Positions 18,786 through 28,731 of a stretch of 64,000 nt of DNA are shown here, in pieces (within the stretch, counting starts at the first letter, position 1; every line of letters starts with the position of its first letter). Position numbers and translations under genes: made by a program. Under the pieces are notes generated by a model. That model worked only from the letters and a program-made list of their open reading frames with translations, made no database searches and was not told where the DNA came from. Source of the DNA: Serpentinimonas barnesii (GTDB lineage Bacteria > Pseudomonadota > Gammaproteobacteria > Burkholderiales > Burkholderiaceae_C); NCBI RefSeq assembly GCF_000696225.1, contig NZ_BAWN01000006.1, positions 95,100 through 159,099 on the forward strand, given 5' to 3'.

Positions 18786-20972
18786 ATGTCGAGTCCCGAG
18801 CCTGGTTCCGTGTCTGGCACGCCCTTGCCCCCCGAATTCAAAACCGCCACGCTGGCCGACTGGCGCGCGGCGGCCGCCCAGTCGCTCAAAGGTGCGGCGC
18901 CCGAGTCGCTGAATTGGCGCACGCCCGAGGGCATCGTGATCAAGCCGCTCTACACCGCGGCCGATCTGCAGGGCCTGCCCCACACCGACACGCTGCCCGG
19001 CTTCGAGCCCTTCATCCGCGGCCCGCAGGCCACCATGTACGCGGTGCGACCTTGGACCATCCGCCAGTACGCTGGTTTTTCGACCGCCGAGGAATCCAAC
19101 GCCTTTTACCGCCAGGCGCTGGCGGCGGGCGGGCAGGGGGTCTCGGTGGCCTTCGACCTGGCCACGCACCGCGGCTACGACTCGGACCATCCGCGCGTGT
19201 TTGGCGACGTCGGCAAGGCCGGGGTGGCGATCGACAGCGTGGAGGACATGAAAATCTTGTTCGACGGCATCGACCTCGGGCGCGTGAGCGTGAGCATGAC
19301 CATGAACGGCGCCGTGCTGCCGGTGCTGGCCGGCTATGTGGTGGCGGCCGAGGAGCAGGGGGTGGCGCAGGCGGCTTTGAGCGGCACCATCCAGAACGAC
19401 ATCCTCAAAGAATTCATGGTGCGCAACACCTACATCTACCCGCCCGAGCCCTCGATGCGCATCATCGGCGACATCATCGAGTACACGGCGCAGCAGATGC
19501 CCAAGTTCAACTCGATCAGCATCAGCGGCTACCACTTGCAAGAGGCTGGTGCCAACCAGGCGCTGGAATTGGCTTTTACGCTCGCCGATGGCCGCGAGTA
19601 CGTAAAAACCGCCTTGGCCAAGGGCATGGATGTGGACGAGTTTGCGGGCCGCCTGAGCTTTTTCTGGGCGGTGGGGATGAACTTCTACCTCGAAATCGCC
19701 AAGATGCGCGCCGCGCGCCTGCTCTGGTGCCGCATCATGAAGGGCTTTGGGGCCAAGAAAGACAAGAGCCTGATGCTGCGCACGCACAGCCAGACCAGCG
19801 GCTGGAGCCTGACCGAGCAAGACCCCTACAACAACGTGGTGCGCACCACAATCGAGGCCATGGCGGCGGTGTTTGGCGGCACGCAGAGCCTGCACACCAA
19901 CTCGTTTGATGAAGCAATCGCGCTGCCGACCGAGTTTTCCTCGCGCATTGCGCGCAACACCCAGCTTATCATCCAAGAAGAAACCCACATCACGAATGTG
20001 GTGGACCCGTGGGCCGGCAGCTACCTGATGGAGCGCCTGACACAAGACATGGCGGACCAGGCCTGGGCCCTGATCGAAGAAGTCGATGCCTTGGGCGGCA
20101 TGACGCGCGCCGTGGATTCGGGCTGGGCCAAGCTCAAAATCGAGGCCAGCGCGGCCGAAAAGCAGGCGCGCATCGACAGCGGGCGCGATGTGATCGTGGG
20201 CGTGAACAAATACAAGCTGGCACAAGAAGACGCGATCGACACGCTGGAGGTGGACAACCACAAGGTGCGCGAGCAGCAGGTGGCGCGCTTGCACGCGTTG
20301 CGCGCCCAGCGCGACACGGCGGCGGTGCAGGCCGCGCTGGCCGACCTCACGGCGGCGGCACAATCGGGGCAGGGCAATTTATTGGATCTCTCGATTCGCG
20401 CCATGCGCCTGCGCGCCACGGTGGGTGAGGTGTCGGACGCGCTGGAGCAGGTTTATGGGCGCCACCGCGCCGACACACAAAAGGTGACTGGGGTGTATGC
20501 CGCCGCTTACGACAGTGCCCAAGGCTGGGCCGCCTTGCAGCAGGAGATTGCCGACTTTGCCCAGGCGCAAGGCCGGCAGCCGCGCGTGCTGATTGCCAAG
20601 CTCGGCCAAGACGGGCACGACCGCGGCGCCAAGGTGGTGGCCACGGCCTTTGCCGACTTGGGCTTTGATGTGGATATCGGGCCGCTGTTCCAGACCCCCG
20701 AAGAATGCGCGCGCCAGGCGATAGAAAACGATGTGCATGCGGTGGGCATCAGCACGCTGGCGGCCGGCCACAAGACGCTGGTGCCGGCCATCATCGAAGA
20801 GCTCAAGCGCCAAGGGGCGGATGACATCATCGTCTTCGTCGGCGGCGTGATCCCGCGCCAAGACTACGAATTTTTGTACCAGGCTGGCGTCAAGGGCATC
20901 TACGGCCCCGGCACCCCAATCCCAGCCAGCGCCAAGGACGTGCTGGAGCAAATCAAGAAGGCGCTGCGTTGA
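18786..20972 (+). CDS. scpA: Methylmalonyl-CoA mutase (catalytic, B12-binding)
   Basis: This single-chain mutase (728 aa) converts (R)-methylmalonyl-CoA to succinyl-CoA with adenosylcobalamin. The N-terminal TIM barrel has the usual segments ([25 protein letters not shown] begins near residue 80; [12 protein letters not shown] near 240). The C-terminal B12 domain carries the base-off motif DGHDRG (near 615) with its cobalt-ligating His, and [11 protein letters not shown] near the end. Length matches the large subunit family, so it should not need a small subunit. It is the first gene of the plus-strand propionate block. Confidence 0.97.
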   Translation: MSSPEPGSVSGTPLPPEFKTATLADWRAAAAQSLKGAAPESLNWRTPEGIVIKPLYTAADLQGLPHTDTLPGFEPFIRGPQATMYAVRPWTIRQYAGFSTAEESNAFYRQALAAGGQGVSVAFDLATHRGYDSDHPRVFGDVGKAGVAIDSVEDMKILFDGIDLGRVSVSMTMNGAVLPVLAGYVVAAEEQGVAQAALSGTIQNDILKEFMVRNTYIYPPEPSMRIIGDIIEYTAQQMPKFNSISISGYHLQEAGANQALELAFTLADGREYVKTALAKGMDVDEFAGRLSFFWAVGMNFYLEIAKMRAARLLWCRIMKGFGAKKDKSLMLRTHSQTSGWSLTEQDPYNNVVRTTIEAMAAVFGGTQSLHTNSFDEAIALPTEFSSRIARNTQLIIQEETHITNVVDPWAGSYLMERLTQDMADQAWALIEEVDALGGMTRAVDSGWAKLKIEASAAEKQARIDSGRDVIVGVNKYKLAQEDAIDTLEVDNHKVREQQVARLHALRAQRDTAAVQAALADLTAAAQSGQGNLLDLSIRAMRLRATVGEVSDALEQVYGRHRADTQKVTGVYAAAYDSAQGWAALQQEIADFAQAQGRQPRVLIAKLGQDGHDRGAKVVATAFADLGFDVDIGPLFQTPEECARQAIENDVHAVGISTLAAGHKTLVPAIIEELKRQGADDIIVFVGGVIPRQDYEFLYQAGVKGIYGPGTPIPASAKDVLEQIKKALR

Positions 20973-20980
20973 AGCTGGGC

Positions 20981-21020
20981 TTGCAGGAATCCAAAACGGT
21001 AGCTATCATGGGTAGCTACC
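20981..21020 (+). promoter_or_regulatory. Promoter with perfect inverted-repeat operator of the vapBC operon
   Basis: TTGCAG (20981-20986), 17 bp, TATCAT (21004-21009). GGTAGCTA (20998-21005) and TAGCTACC (21013-21020) form an 8-bp perfect inverted repeat with a 7-bp spacer that covers the -10. It starts 9 bp after the mutase stop, so the TA genes have their own promoter inside the metabolic block and are likely autorepressed by VapB. Confidence 0.6.
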
Positions 21021-21036
21021 TTCAAGGAGCCGCCCG

Positions 21037-21297
21037 ATGAACACATCTGCCCACACCGCCAAGATTTTCACCACGGGGCGCAGCCAAGCGGTGCGCCTGC
21101 CCAAGGCGTTCCGCTTCGACACCGACGAGGTGACGATTGAAAAAGTTGGTACAGCCGTGATCCTGCGGCCCAAGCACGAGGACGACGCCGCGTGGGCGGC
21201 GCGGGTGCAGTCGCTCCTGGCGGGGTTCGAGGGCATGCCCGAAGCGATTGAGCGCGACCGTCGGCCCGCCGTCGATGACATCGAGAGCCTGGACTGA
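21037..21297 (+). CDS. vapB: VapB-type antitoxin (AbrB/SpoVT fold)
   Basis: The 86-residue protein begins with the swapped-hairpin DNA-binding region KIFTTGRSQAVRLPKAFRFD, typical of VapB, then a strand EVTIEKVGTAVILRPK and an acidic tail (RRPAVDDIESLD) that would cap the toxin. AAGGAG is 7 bp before ATG 21037. The last base of its stop codon is the first base of the vapC start. The preceding palindrome is its expected operator. Confidence 0.9.
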   Translation: MNTSAHTAKIFTTGRSQAVRLPKAFRFDTDEVTIEKVGTAVILRPKHEDDAAWAARVQSLLAGFEGMPEAIERDRRPAVDDIESLD

Positions 21298-21704
21298 TGG
21301 ACTCCCTGTACCTGCTCGATACCAACACGGTGATCTACTTGCAGCGCGGCGTGCCCGGCGTGCAGGAGCGGTTGGCGGCGGCTGGCCGGCAGCGGGTGGC
21401 GCTGCCCGCGCTGGTGGTGGCCGAGTTGGCCTATGGTGTAGAAAAAAGCGCACAGCAGGTCCGCAACCGTGCCCGGTTGGAGCAACTGCTGCTGGAAATG
21501 CGGGTGCTGCCCTGGACGCACAGCGCCATGTGGCACTACGCCAGGCATTTTCATGCCTTGCGCCAGAGTGGGCAGCCCATAGGGCATATGGACTTGCTGA
21601 TTGCCGCCCAAACGCTGGCCGAAAACGCCACGCTGGTTACCCACAACACACGCGAGTTCGAGCGCATCGAGGGTTTGAAGCTGGAGAATTGGGCCGGCGC
21701 ATGA
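21297..21704 (+). CDS. vapC: VapC-type PIN-domain toxin (ribonuclease)
   Basis: The PIN-domain toxin (135 aa) starts MDSLYLLDTNTVIYLQRG with the first catalytic Asp; LVVAELAYGVEKS carries the Glu, and GHMDLLIAAQT and HNTREFERIEGL the other conserved residues. This is the VapC class whose studied members cut initiator tRNA. The start shares one base with the vapB stop, and its stop overlaps the start of the next gene (ATGA), so translation is coupled on both sides. Confidence 0.92.
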   Translation: MDSLYLLDTNTVIYLQRGVPGVQERLAAAGRQRVALPALVVAELAYGVEKSAQQVRNRARLEQLLLEMRVLPWTHSAMWHYARHFHALRQSGQPIGHMDLLIAAQTLAENATLVTHNTREFERIEGLKLENWAGA

Positions 21705-22312
21705 AAACCCAGGTTTTTCTCATCGACTACGAAAACGTGCAGCCTGACGTGCTTCCAGCCTTGGCCTTGGAGGATGTGAAAGTACTGGTTTTCGTTGGAC
21801 CCCAGCAAGCGAAGCTGCCGTTTGCTTTGGTTGATGCGATGCAAAAACTCTGCAGCAAAGCCGAATATGTGCGTGTTGCCTTGGCCGGTAAAGACGCGCT
21901 CGATATGCACATTGCCTTTCATCTTGGGCGGTTATGCAATCAAATGCCTGGCGCCTATTTTCATGTCATCGCCAAAGACCGTGACTACGATCCCTTGCTG
22001 GCGCACATTAATGAACCGTGCAAACGTGCCGAGAAGTGGAGCGCGCTGTCGGATGTGCCGTTGTTGCAGCGCTCGCTGGCCAATACCGTGCCCGAACGGG
22101 CGCAAGCCGTGCACAGATGGCTGCTCGAGCGACCCAAGAATCGGCCTGCGACGCTCAAAACCCTAAGCAACACTTTGATGAAAGCTGTTTTTTTGGAGCG
22201 TCTGAACGATGCCGAGATTGCGGCGGTGGTGTCTGAACTGCAGCGCATCGAGGTCTTGCTTGTTGAAGGCCAGAAGGTGCGTTACCTCGTTGCTTTGGAG
22301 GGTGCGCCTTGA
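21701..22312 (+). CDS. PIN-like domain protein (PIN7-type), third gene of the vapBC operon
   Basis: The 203-residue product begins [19 protein letters not shown]. The acidic pair Asp9/Glu11, then [16 protein letters not shown] (Asp65, Asp68) and [10 protein letters not shown] (Asp93, Asp95, Asp97) match the PIN/NYN nuclease fold of the PIN7-like family. The C-terminal ~90 residues are helical with a winged-helix look ([31 protein letters not shown]). It overlaps vapC by four bases, and the meaB TTG overlaps its own stop. Its codon choice is less GC-biased than that of its neighbours. A nuclease is likely from the acidic residues; the substrate is unknown. It may extend the TA module or be a separate cargo gene. 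Confidence 0.75.
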   Translation: MKTQVFLIDYENVQPDVLPALALEDVKVLVFVGPQQAKLPFALVDAMQKLCSKAEYVRVALAGKDALDMHIAFHLGRLCNQMPGAYFHVIAKDRDYDPLLAHINEPCKRAEKWSALSDVPLLQRSLANTVPERAQAVHRWLLERPKNRPATLKTLSNTLMKAVFLERLNDAEIAAVVSELQRIEVLLVEGQKVRYLVALEGAP

Positions 22313-23373
22313 TTGACGCCATCTTGCACGGCACCCCCATGGCCCAGCGCCGCGCGCTGGCCAAGGCCATCACGCTGCTGGAATCGACCCGCGCCGATCA
22401 CCGCGCCCAGGCCGACGAGTTGCTCACGGCCCTGCTGCCGCACACGGGGCGCGCGTTTAGGCTGGGCATCAGCGGCGTGCCGGGCGTGGGCAAGAGCACC
22501 TTCATCGAGGCGCTGGGCTTGCACCTGATCGGCTTGGGGCAGCGCGTGGCGGTGCTGGCGGTGGACCCGTCGAGCAGCATCTCGGGCGGCTCAATCTTGG
22601 GCGACAAAACCCGCATGGAGCGCCTGAGCAACCACGAGCGCGCCTACATCCGCCCCAGCCCCAGCAGCGGCACCTTGGGCGGGGTGGCCGAGAAAACGCG
22701 CGAAACCATCTTGCTGTGCGAAGCGGCGGGCTTTGATGTGGTGATCGTCGAAACCGTGGGCGTGGGCCAGAGCGAGATCGCCGTGGCCGACATGACCGAC
22801 CTGTTTTGCCTGCTGCAACTGCCCAACGCGGGCGACGAGCTGCAAGCCATCAAGCGCGGCGTGATGGAGCGCGCCGACCTGGTGCTGATCAACAAAGCCG
22901 ACCTCGACCCCGCCGCCGCAACCCGCGCCCGGGCGCAGATCTCGGCCGCTCTGCGCCTGCTGGGCTGGAACGAGCGCGCGGCGCACGAGGACGCCCACGC
23001 AGCCCCCAGCCACTGGCACCCCCAGGTGCTGGAGCTGAGCGCCCTGCGCGCCCTAGGGCTGGAGGCGTTCTGGGCCGCTGTGAGCGAGTTTCGGCGCCTG
23101 CAAAGCGCCGACGGGCGCTTGGCGGCGCGGCGCCAGCAGCAGGCGCTGGCCTGGATGTGGGAGCGGGTGCAGGCCGGCTTGCAGCAGGCCTTGCACCGCA
23201 ATCCCGCTGTGCAGCAAATCCTCGAACCCACCACCCGCGCCGTGGCCGACGGCAGCTTGGCCGCTTCGGTGGCGGCGCGTCGGCTGCTGTCTGCCTACGA
23301 ATCCCACACCGTTGACGATTCCCACACCGTTCTGGCTGAGCCCTTCGACAAGTCAGGGCGAACGGTGATTTGA
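22309..23373 (+). CDS. meaB: Methylmalonyl-CoA mutase-associated GTPase MeaB
   Basis: MeaB (354 aa) is a G3E GTPase that protects and reloads the B12 mutase. Walker A is GVPGVGKST (about residue 61), the switch segment is [29 protein letters not shown], and NKAD gives guanine specificity. The start is TTG 22309 with GGAGGG at 22297-22302 inside the preceding gene; the frame overlaps that gene by four bases. Its natural partner, the mutase gene, is now 1.3 kb upstream because three genes lie between them. Confidence 0.95.
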   Translation: MIDAILHGTPMAQRRALAKAITLLESTRADHRAQADELLTALLPHTGRAFRLGISGVPGVGKSTFIEALGLHLIGLGQRVAVLAVDPSSSISGGSILGDKTRMERLSNHERAYIRPSPSSGTLGGVAEKTRETILLCEAAGFDVVIVETVGVGQSEIAVADMTDLFCLLQLPNAGDELQAIKRGVMERADLVLINKADLDPAAATRARAQISAALRLLGWNERAAHEDAHAAPSHWHPQVLELSALRALGLEAFWAAVSEFRRLQSADGRLAARRQQQALAWMWERVQAGLQQALHRNPAVQQILEPTTRAVADGSLAASVAARRLLSAYESHTVDDSHTVLAEPFDKSGRTVI

Positions 23374-23420
23374 TCATCCCCACCCTTTGATAACCCCCCA
23401 CCATTTGATCGCACCACACC

Positions 23421-24953
23421 ATGCAAGAAATCCTCGACCAATTGGAACAAAAGCGCGCCGCTGCCCGGCTGGGTGGGGGGCAAAAGCGCATTGACGCGCA
23501 ACACGCCAAAGGCAAGCTGACGGCGCGCGAACGCCTCGAAATCCTGCTCGACGAAGGCACCTTCGAGGAGTGGGATATGTTCGTCGAACACCGCTGCACC
23601 GACTTTGGCATGGCCGAGCAGCGCACGCCCGGCGATGGCGTGGTGACCGGCTACGGCATGATCAACGGCCGCCTTGTGTTCGTTTTCAGCCAGGATTTCA
23701 CCGTTTTTGGCGGGGCCCTGAGCGAGGCGCACGCCGAAAAAATCTGCAAGGTGATGGACCAGGCCATGAAGGTGGGGGCGCCGGTGATCGGCCTCAACGA
23801 TTCGGGCGGGGCGCGCATCCAGGAGGGCGTGGCCTCGCTGGGTGGCTACGCCGAGGTGTTTCAGCGCAACGTCATGGCCAGTGGCGTGATTCCGCAGATC
23901 AGCCTGATCATGGGGCCGTGCGCGGGCGGCGCGGTCTATTCGCCGGCCATGACCGACTTCATTGTGATGGTCAAGGATTCGAGCTATATGTTCGTCACCG
24001 GCCCCGAGGTGGTGAAAACCGTCACGCACGAGGAAGTGACGGCCGAGGAGCTGGGCGGTGCCGTGACCCACACCTCGCGCAGCGGGGTGGCCGATCTGGC
24101 TTGCAACGACGACGTGCAGGCGCTGCTGATGCTGCGCCGCCTCTACAACTACCTGCCGCTCAACAACCGCGAAAAAGCGCCCCGGCGCCCCAGCGGCGAC
24201 CCGATCGGGCGCGTCGAGCGCAGCCTCGACACGCTGGTGCCCGACAACCCCAACAAAGCCTACGACATGAAGGAACTGATCGTCAAAACGGTGGACGACG
24301 GCGACTTTTTCGAGTTGCAGCCCGACTACGCCAAAAACATCCTGGTAGGCTTTGCCCGCCTCGATGGCCAGACGGTGGGCATTGTGGCCAACCAGCCGCT
24401 GGTGCTGGCAGGCTGCCTGGACATCAAAAGCAGCATCAAGGCGGCGCGCTTCGTGCGTTTTTGCGACGCCTTCAACATCCCGGTCATCACCTTTGTCGAT
24501 GTGCCCGGCTTCATGCCCGGCACCTCGCAAGAATACGGCGGCATCATCAAACACGGGGCCAAGCTGCTCTACGCCTACGCCGAAGCCACGGTGCCCAAAA
24601 TCACCGTGATCACGCGCAAGGCCTACGGCGGTGCCTACGACGTGATGGCCTCCAAGCACCTGCGCGGCGACGTGAACCTGGCCTGGCCCAACGCCGAGAT
24701 CGCCGTCATGGGGGCCAAGGGCGCGGTGGAGATCATCTTTCGCGAAGAAAAGAAAGACCCCGCCAAGCTGGCCGAGCGCGAAGCCGAATACAAGCGCCGC
24801 TTTGCCAACCCCTTCGTGGCGGCCGAGCGCGGCTATATCGACGACGTGATCCTGCCGCACGAAACGCGCCAGCGCCTGTGCCGCTCGCTGGTCATGCTCA
24901 AAGACAAAAAAATCGACAACCCGTGGCGCAAGCACGGCAATATTCCGCTGTGA
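23421..24953 (+). CDS. pccB: Propionyl-CoA carboxylase beta subunit (carboxyltransferase)
   Basis: This carboxyltransferase (510 aa) begins [23 protein letters not shown] and has both crotonase-like halves: [20 protein letters not shown] near residue 125 and [25 protein letters not shown] near 360. These form the acyl-CoA and carboxybiotin pockets. With PccA it makes (S)-methylmalonyl-CoA. Length is normal. It is 47 bp after meaB. Activity on acetyl-CoA as well is possible, but the cluster argues for propionyl-CoA. Confidence 0.96.
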   Translation: MQEILDQLEQKRAAARLGGGQKRIDAQHAKGKLTARERLEILLDEGTFEEWDMFVEHRCTDFGMAEQRTPGDGVVTGYGMINGRLVFVFSQDFTVFGGALSEAHAEKICKVMDQAMKVGAPVIGLNDSGGARIQEGVASLGGYAEVFQRNVMASGVIPQISLIMGPCAGGAVYSPAMTDFIVMVKDSSYMFVTGPEVVKTVTHEEVTAEELGGAVTHTSRSGVADLACNDDVQALLMLRRLYNYLPLNNREKAPRRPSGDPIGRVERSLDTLVPDNPNKAYDMKELIVKTVDDGDFFELQPDYAKNILVGFARLDGQTVGIVANQPLVLAGCLDIKSSIKAARFVRFCDAFNIPVITFVDVPGFMPGTSQEYGGIIKHGAKLLYAYAEATVPKITVITRKAYGGAYDVMASKHLRGDVNLAWPNAEIAVMGAKGAVEIIFREEKKDPAKLAEREAEYKRRFANPFVAAERGYIDDVILPHETRQRLCRSLVMLKDKKIDNPWRKHGNIPL

Positions 24954-24969
24954 GACGATGTTTTCCGAT

Positions 24970-25314
24970 CTAACCCATGCCCAGCACGCGCAGCAGCGCG
25001 CGCCCGATGGCGTCCAGATCGTTGGGGCTCAAGTGCCCGATGCGGCGCTGCAAGCGGCTTTTGTCCACACAGCGGATGTGTTCGATGCGCGCCTTGGAAT
25101 TGCTGCCCGCCGAGGGCACTGCGACCAGCAAGGGAAAGCGCGCTGCCTCGGGGGTGGAAGTCAGGGGCACGACAACGACGGTGCGCCGGCTGCGGTTGAT
25201 GCTGCCCAGCGACAGCAGCACGCAGGGCCGGGTTTTGGCGATTTCGCTGCCGCGCACCGGATCGAGCTCAACCCAGTACACCGTGCCGCGTTCGAGCGCG
25301 TCGGCCTGCGTCAC
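24970..25314 (-). CDS. mazF: MazF/PemK-type toxin (mRNA interferase)
   Basis: The 114-residue product (GTG start 25314) reads VTQADALERGTVYWVELDPVRGSE with IAKTRPCVLLS. This is the MazF/PemK core: the RG..YWVELDP strand and the KTRP loop with its catalytic Arg, then VVVVPLTS. Such toxins cut mRNA at short motifs. The GTG overlaps the antitoxin stop by four bases. The module lies between pccB and pccA on the opposite strand; its 3' end is 16 bp from the pccB stop. Confidence 0.88.
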   Translation of the reverse strand: MTQADALERGTVYWVELDPVRGSEIAKTRPCVLLSLGSINRSRRTVVVVPLTSTPEAARFPLLVAVPSAGSNSKARIEHIRCVDKSRLQRRIGHLSPNDLDAIGRALLRVLGMG

Positions 25315-25670
25315 CGCTGGGCTTGGGGCGGGGCCGCTGGCGTGTCGAGTTCGGCCTGGGCGGCGCAAAACTCGCGCTCAAAGGTGGCCCGATCAAAGTC
25401 GGGGTCTGCCAGTTCGACCGCTGGCGTGAGCCCGCTGCGCACCCATTCCTCGCCCTCACGCGCCAAAACGGGGTGCGTGGCCTCCATCTGGTTCATGTAT
25501 GCGCAGGCCGCCAGCAGTTGCGCCTCCTCCCGGTCCAGCGCCTGGCGCACCAGATCGACCAAAAACCGGTTGCGCTGCCGTGGTGCAACCGCCCGCGCCA
25601 GCCGGACGGCGAGCTCATCGGGCAGGCGCAGCAGCACCTGCTTGGGGTGGAGGCTTGGAGTGCTTGGCAT
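25311..25670 (-). CDS. MazE-like antitoxin (ribbon-helix-helix type)
   Basis: The 119-residue protein has an N-terminal segment KQVLLRLPDELAVRLARAVAPRQRNRFLVDLVRQAL that fits a ribbon-helix-helix DNA-binding fold, and an acidic C-terminal part (PAVELADPDFDRATFEREF) that should bind the MazF-like partner. The toxin start overlaps its stop by four bases. The start codon is 47 bp from that of the divergent pccA, so both promoters lie within 50 bp. Confidence 0.8.
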   Translation of the reverse strand: MPSTPSLHPKQVLLRLPDELAVRLARAVAPRQRNRFLVDLVRQALDREEAQLLAACAYMNQMEATHPVLAREGEEWVRSGLTPAVELADPDFDRATFEREFCAAQAELDTPAAPPQAQR

Positions 25671-25705
25671 AAGCCAATGCTATCAAGATAACAATTTGTA
25701 CGCAA
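25664..25705. promoter_or_regulatory. Shared start region of the mazEF-like pair and pccA
   Basis: Minus strand: ACGCAA read as TTGCGT (25705-25700), 17 bp, TAGCAT (25682-25677), only 6 bp before the antitoxin ATG, so the antitoxin mRNA would have almost no leader. TTGGCATAAGCCAA (25664-25677) is a 5-bp perfect inverted repeat across that ATG. A weak plus-strand pair (TTGGCA 25664-25669, GATAAC 25687-25692) could serve pccA. Control of pccA by the antitoxin is possible but inferred. Confidence 0.3.
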
Positions 25706-25717
25706 GAGGTGTCAACC

Positions 25718-27820
25718 ATGTTTAACAAGATATTGATCGCCAATCGAGGTGAAATCGCCTGCCGCGTCATCGCGACGGCGCGCAAAATGGGCATTGCCAC
25801 GGTGGCGGTGTATTCCGAGGCCGACCGCGAGGCGCGCCACGTCAAGCTGGCCGACGAGGCGGTGTTGTTGGGCCCGGCCCCGAGCCGGGAATCGTATCTG
25901 GTGGCCGACAAGCTCATCGCCGCCGCCAAGGCCACGGGGGCGCAGGCCATACACCCCGGCTACGGCTTTTTGAGCGAAAACGAAGACTTTGCGCGCCGCT
26001 GCGAGGCCGAGGGCATTGTGTTCATCGGCCCCAAGGCGCACAACATCGCCGCCATGGGCGACAAGATCGCCTCCAAAAAGCTGGCGCAGGCGGCGGGCGT
26101 GAGCACCATCCCCGGTTACAACGACGTGATCGAAAGCCCGCAGCAGGCGGTGCAGATCGCGCGCGGCATTGGCTATCCCGTCATGATCAAGGCCAGCGCC
26201 GGTGGCGGCGGCAAGGGGCTGCGCGTGGCCTACTCCGACCAAGAGGCGCTGGAAGGCTTTGTGGCCTGCCAAAACGAGGCGCGCAACAGCTTTGGCGACG
26301 ACCGCATCTTCATCGAAAAATTTGTGCAAGAGCCGCGCCACATCGAAATCCAGGTGCTGGGCGATGCGCACGGCCACGTGATCTACCTGGGCGAGCGCGA
26401 ATGCTCGATCCAGCGCCGGCACCAAAAGGTGATCGAGGAGGCGCCTTCGCCCTTTATCAGCGAGGCCACGCGGCGCGCCATGGGCGAGCAGGCGGTGGCG
26501 CTGGCGCAGGCGGTGCAGTACCAGAGCGCGGGCACGGTGGAGTTTGTGGTGGGCAAGGAGCAGGATTTTTATTTCCTCGAAATGAACACCCGCTTGCAGG
26601 TGGAGCACCCGGTGACGGAGTGCATCACTGGGCTCGATCTGGTGGAGCTGATGATCCGCGTCGCCGCGGGCGAGCCGCTGCCCCTGACGCAAGCGCAGGT
26701 GCAGCGCCAGGGCTGGGCGATTGAGTGCCGCATCAACGCCGAAGACCCGTTTCGCAACTTCCTGCCCTCGACCGGGCGGCTGGTGCGCTTTAACCCGCCC
26801 GAGCAGACGCTGTTTGCGGCGGGGCCCGCACAGCCCCAAAATCGCGCGGGCTCTGAGCCTGCAGCCGGGCAAGAGCCAGCAGCCTTTGGCGGCGTGCGCG
26901 TTGACACTGGGGTGTTCGAGGGCGGCGAAATCCCGATGTATTACGACTCGATGATCGCCAAGCTGATCGTGCACGGCCGCGACCGCGCCGACGCGATTGC
27001 GCGCATGCGCGAGGCGCTCAATGGCTTTGTGATACGCGGCATCAACAGCAACATCCCGTTCCAGTCGGCCCTGCTGGCGCACCCGGATTTCGTCTCGGGG
27101 CAGTTCAACACCGGCTTCATCGCGCAGCACTACGCCCAGGGTTTTCGCGCCGAGGATGTGCCGCACCCCGACCCGGATTTTCTGATCGCTCTGGCCGCCT
27201 TCGTGCGCCGCAAGAGCCGCGAGCGCGCGACCGGCATTTCGGGCCAGTTGCCGGGCTATGGCGTGAAGGTGGGGCAAGATTACGTGGTCATCAGCCTGGC
27301 GGCCGATGGCGCGCACCGCTACACCCCGGTGCACGTGGACGAGTTTGTGGGTGAAACCGGCTACGCCTCGGTGCACGTGGGCGCGCGGCACTACCAGATC
27401 CACTCGCCTTCGCGCTTGAACGACATTGTCGTCAGCGGCCAATGCAACCGCCAGCCTTTCACGGCGCAGATTGAGCGCGGCGCGTCGAACAACCCGCTGG
27501 CGCTGGTGTTGCAGCACAACGGCACCCGGCTGCAGGCGATGGTGGTGTCGCCGCGCATGGCCGAGCTGCACCGGATCATGCCCTTCAAGCAGCCGCCCGA
27601 CATGAGCCGCTTCGTGCTCTCGCCCATGCCGGGGCTGCTGGTGGACGTGGCGGTGCAGCCGGGCCAGAAGGTGCAGGCGGGCGAGCGGGTGGCGGTGATC
27701 GAGGCCATGAAAATGGAAAACGTGCTGTTTGCCGCCGCCGACGGCGTGGTGGCCAAGGTGCTGGCGGCCAAGGGCGAGAGCCTGGTGGTGGACCAGCCGA
27801 TCGTGGAGTTCGAGAAATGA
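25718..27820 (+). CDS. pccA: Propionyl-CoA carboxylase alpha subunit (biotin carboxylase and biotin carrier)
   Basis: PccA (700 aa) starts [25 protein letters not shown]. The ATP-grasp biotin carboxylase core follows, with [12 protein letters not shown] (near 165), [17 protein letters not shown] and [14 protein letters not shown] (near 290). A middle linking domain leads to a C-terminal biotinyl domain with the modified Lys in EAMKMENVL (about 661). AAGAGG at 25704-25709 favours ATG 25718 over GTG 25709. An unusual Ala/Gln-rich insert (about residues 366-388, before [10 protein letters not shown]) interrupts the core. The stop overlaps the epimerase start. Confidence 0.96.
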   Translation: MFNKILIANRGEIACRVIATARKMGIATVAVYSEADREARHVKLADEAVLLGPAPSRESYLVADKLIAAAKATGAQAIHPGYGFLSENEDFARRCEAEGIVFIGPKAHNIAAMGDKIASKKLAQAAGVSTIPGYNDVIESPQQAVQIARGIGYPVMIKASAGGGGKGLRVAYSDQEALEGFVACQNEARNSFGDDRIFIEKFVQEPRHIEIQVLGDAHGHVIYLGERECSIQRRHQKVIEEAPSPFISEATRRAMGEQAVALAQAVQYQSAGTVEFVVGKEQDFYFLEMNTRLQVEHPVTECITGLDLVELMIRVAAGEPLPLTQAQVQRQGWAIECRINAEDPFRNFLPSTGRLVRFNPPEQTLFAAGPAQPQNRAGSEPAAGQEPAAFGGVRVDTGVFEGGEIPMYYDSMIAKLIVHGRDRADAIARMREALNGFVIRGINSNIPFQSALLAHPDFVSGQFNTGFIAQHYAQGFRAEDVPHPDPDFLIALAAFVRRKSRERATGISGQLPGYGVKVGQDYVVISLAADGAHRYTPVHVDEFVGETGYASVHVGARHYQIHSPSRLNDIVVSGQCNRQPFTAQIERGASNNPLALVLQHNGTRLQAMVVSPRMAELHRIMPFKQPPDMSRFVLSPMPGLLVDVAVQPGQKVQAGERVAVIEAMKMENVLFAAADGVVAKVLAAKGESLVVDQPIVEFEK

Positions 27821-28392
27821 ACCCCCACGCTACACCGCTGCGCGGTTCGCTGCCCCCCGAGGGGGCTGATCCGGCTTGGGGCGGCCCGGCGCCGGACCTG
27901 AGCCCCCACGCTGCACCGCTGCCCCCCGAGGAGGGCCGCCCCTTCAAGGTGCTGGGCGTGCAGCAAATCGCCATCGGCGCGCCCGACAAGCAGCGCCTGC
28001 ACACCCTGTGGGTGCAGCTGCTGGGCCTGCCGGTCACGGGCCACTTTCGCAGCGAGCGCGAAAACGTCGAGGAAGACATCTGCACCATCGGCCGCGGGGT
28101 GCACGCGGTGGAAGTCGATCTGATGCAGCCCATCGACGCGCAGGCCAAACCGGCGGTGCACACCACGCCGCTCAACCACATCGGGCTGTGGGTGGACGAT
28201 TTGCCGCGCGCCGTCGAGTGGCTCACGGCGCAGGGCGTGCGTTTTGCCCCCGGTGGCATCCGCAAAGGCGCGGCCGGCTTCGACATCTGCTTCATGCACC
28301 CCAAGGCCAGTGCCGAGTTCCCATTTTCCGGCGAAGGCGTGCTGATCGAGCTGGTGCAGGCGCCGCCGGAGGTGATTGCGGCGCTGGCTTGA
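27817..28392 (+). CDS. mce: VOC-family protein, probable methylmalonyl-CoA epimerase, with repeat-derived N-terminus
   Basis: From about residue 44 ([18 protein letters not shown]) this 191-residue protein is a two-module VOC-fold domain with [18 protein letters not shown] and LIELVQAP. Position after pccA supports the epimerase that links PccAB to the mutase. Two of the expected metal ligands (His in LNHIG, Glu in LIELV) are seen; the first, usually His in DHIAIAV, is Gln here, so activity is not certain. ATG 27817 overlaps the pccA stop, but residues 3-42 are translated from two copies of the dispersed G+C-rich repeat. GTG 27949 after GAGGAGGG (27928-27935) is an alternative start. Confidence 0.8.
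   Translation: MNPHATPLRGSLPPEGADPAWGGPAPDLSPHAAPLPPEEGRPFKVLGVQQIAIGAPDKQRLHTLWVQLLGLPVTGHFRSERENVEEDICTIGRGVHAVEVDLMQPIDAQAKPAVHTTPLNHIGLWVDDLPRAVEWLTAQGVRFAPGGIRKGAAGFDICFMHPKASAEFPFSGEGVLIELVQAPPEVIAALA
27822..27941. repeat. Dispersed G+C-rich repeat (reverse orientation) inside the epimerase 5' end
   Basis: 27822-27890 (CCCCCACGCT ... TTGGGGCGGCCCGGC) is the reverse complement of the repeat at 10285-10443, including the CCCCCCGAGGGGG palindrome. 27902-27941 is a second, partial copy that repeats its first ~30 bases. The array begins 3 bp after the epimerase start codon and stays in frame. Confidence 0.85.
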
Positions 28393-28464
28393 GGTAAAAC
28401 CCGGCCTAGTCAAAAACCGCTGCGGCTGCCAAACTATGCCCATTTCGCACTTCACGGGGTTTAC

Positions 28465-28731
28465 ATGAACGGTTTTACGGTTTCGCGCTTTCCCGCTGCG
28501 CTGCGGGCCTTGACCTTGCTTGTGAGCGCGCTGCTGTTGACGGCTTGCGCCAGCGTCAACCTCGGGGTGTCGGTGCCCCTGGGGCGCGGCGCCTCGGTGG
28601 GGGTGGGTGTGGGCAGCGACGGGCGGGTGGGCGTGGGCGTGGGGGTTTCGGTGGGGGTGGGCAGTGTCAACGTGGGCACCAGCGGTCAGCTTCCTGTCAA
28701 GCAATCGTCCGACACTGCACCCCAAAATTAG
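28465..28731 (+). CDS. Small Gly/Val-rich lipoprotein of unknown function
   Basis: The 88-residue product has a lipoprotein signal peptide (FPAALRALTLLVSALLLTAC, lipobox LLTAC, lipidated Cys about residue 28). Then come SVNLGVSVPLGRGASVGVGVG and further alternating Gly-Val (VGVGVGVSVGVGSVNVG). The repeating GV pattern is like a beta-rich surface segment. I do not recognise a family. It is probably anchored in the outer membrane. No partner gene is evident. The DNA coding the tail is itself repetitive (GTGGGC/GTGGGG). Confidence 0.7.
   Translation: MNGFTVSRFPAALRALTLLVSALLLTACASVNLGVSVPLGRGASVGVGVGSDGRVGVGVGVSVGVGSVNVGTSGQLPVKQSSDTAPQN

Noticed and set aside
25712..27571. 619-codon minus-strand frame opposite pccA
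   Set aside because: Shadow frame rich in His/Arg/Leu with no motifs; pccA is certain.
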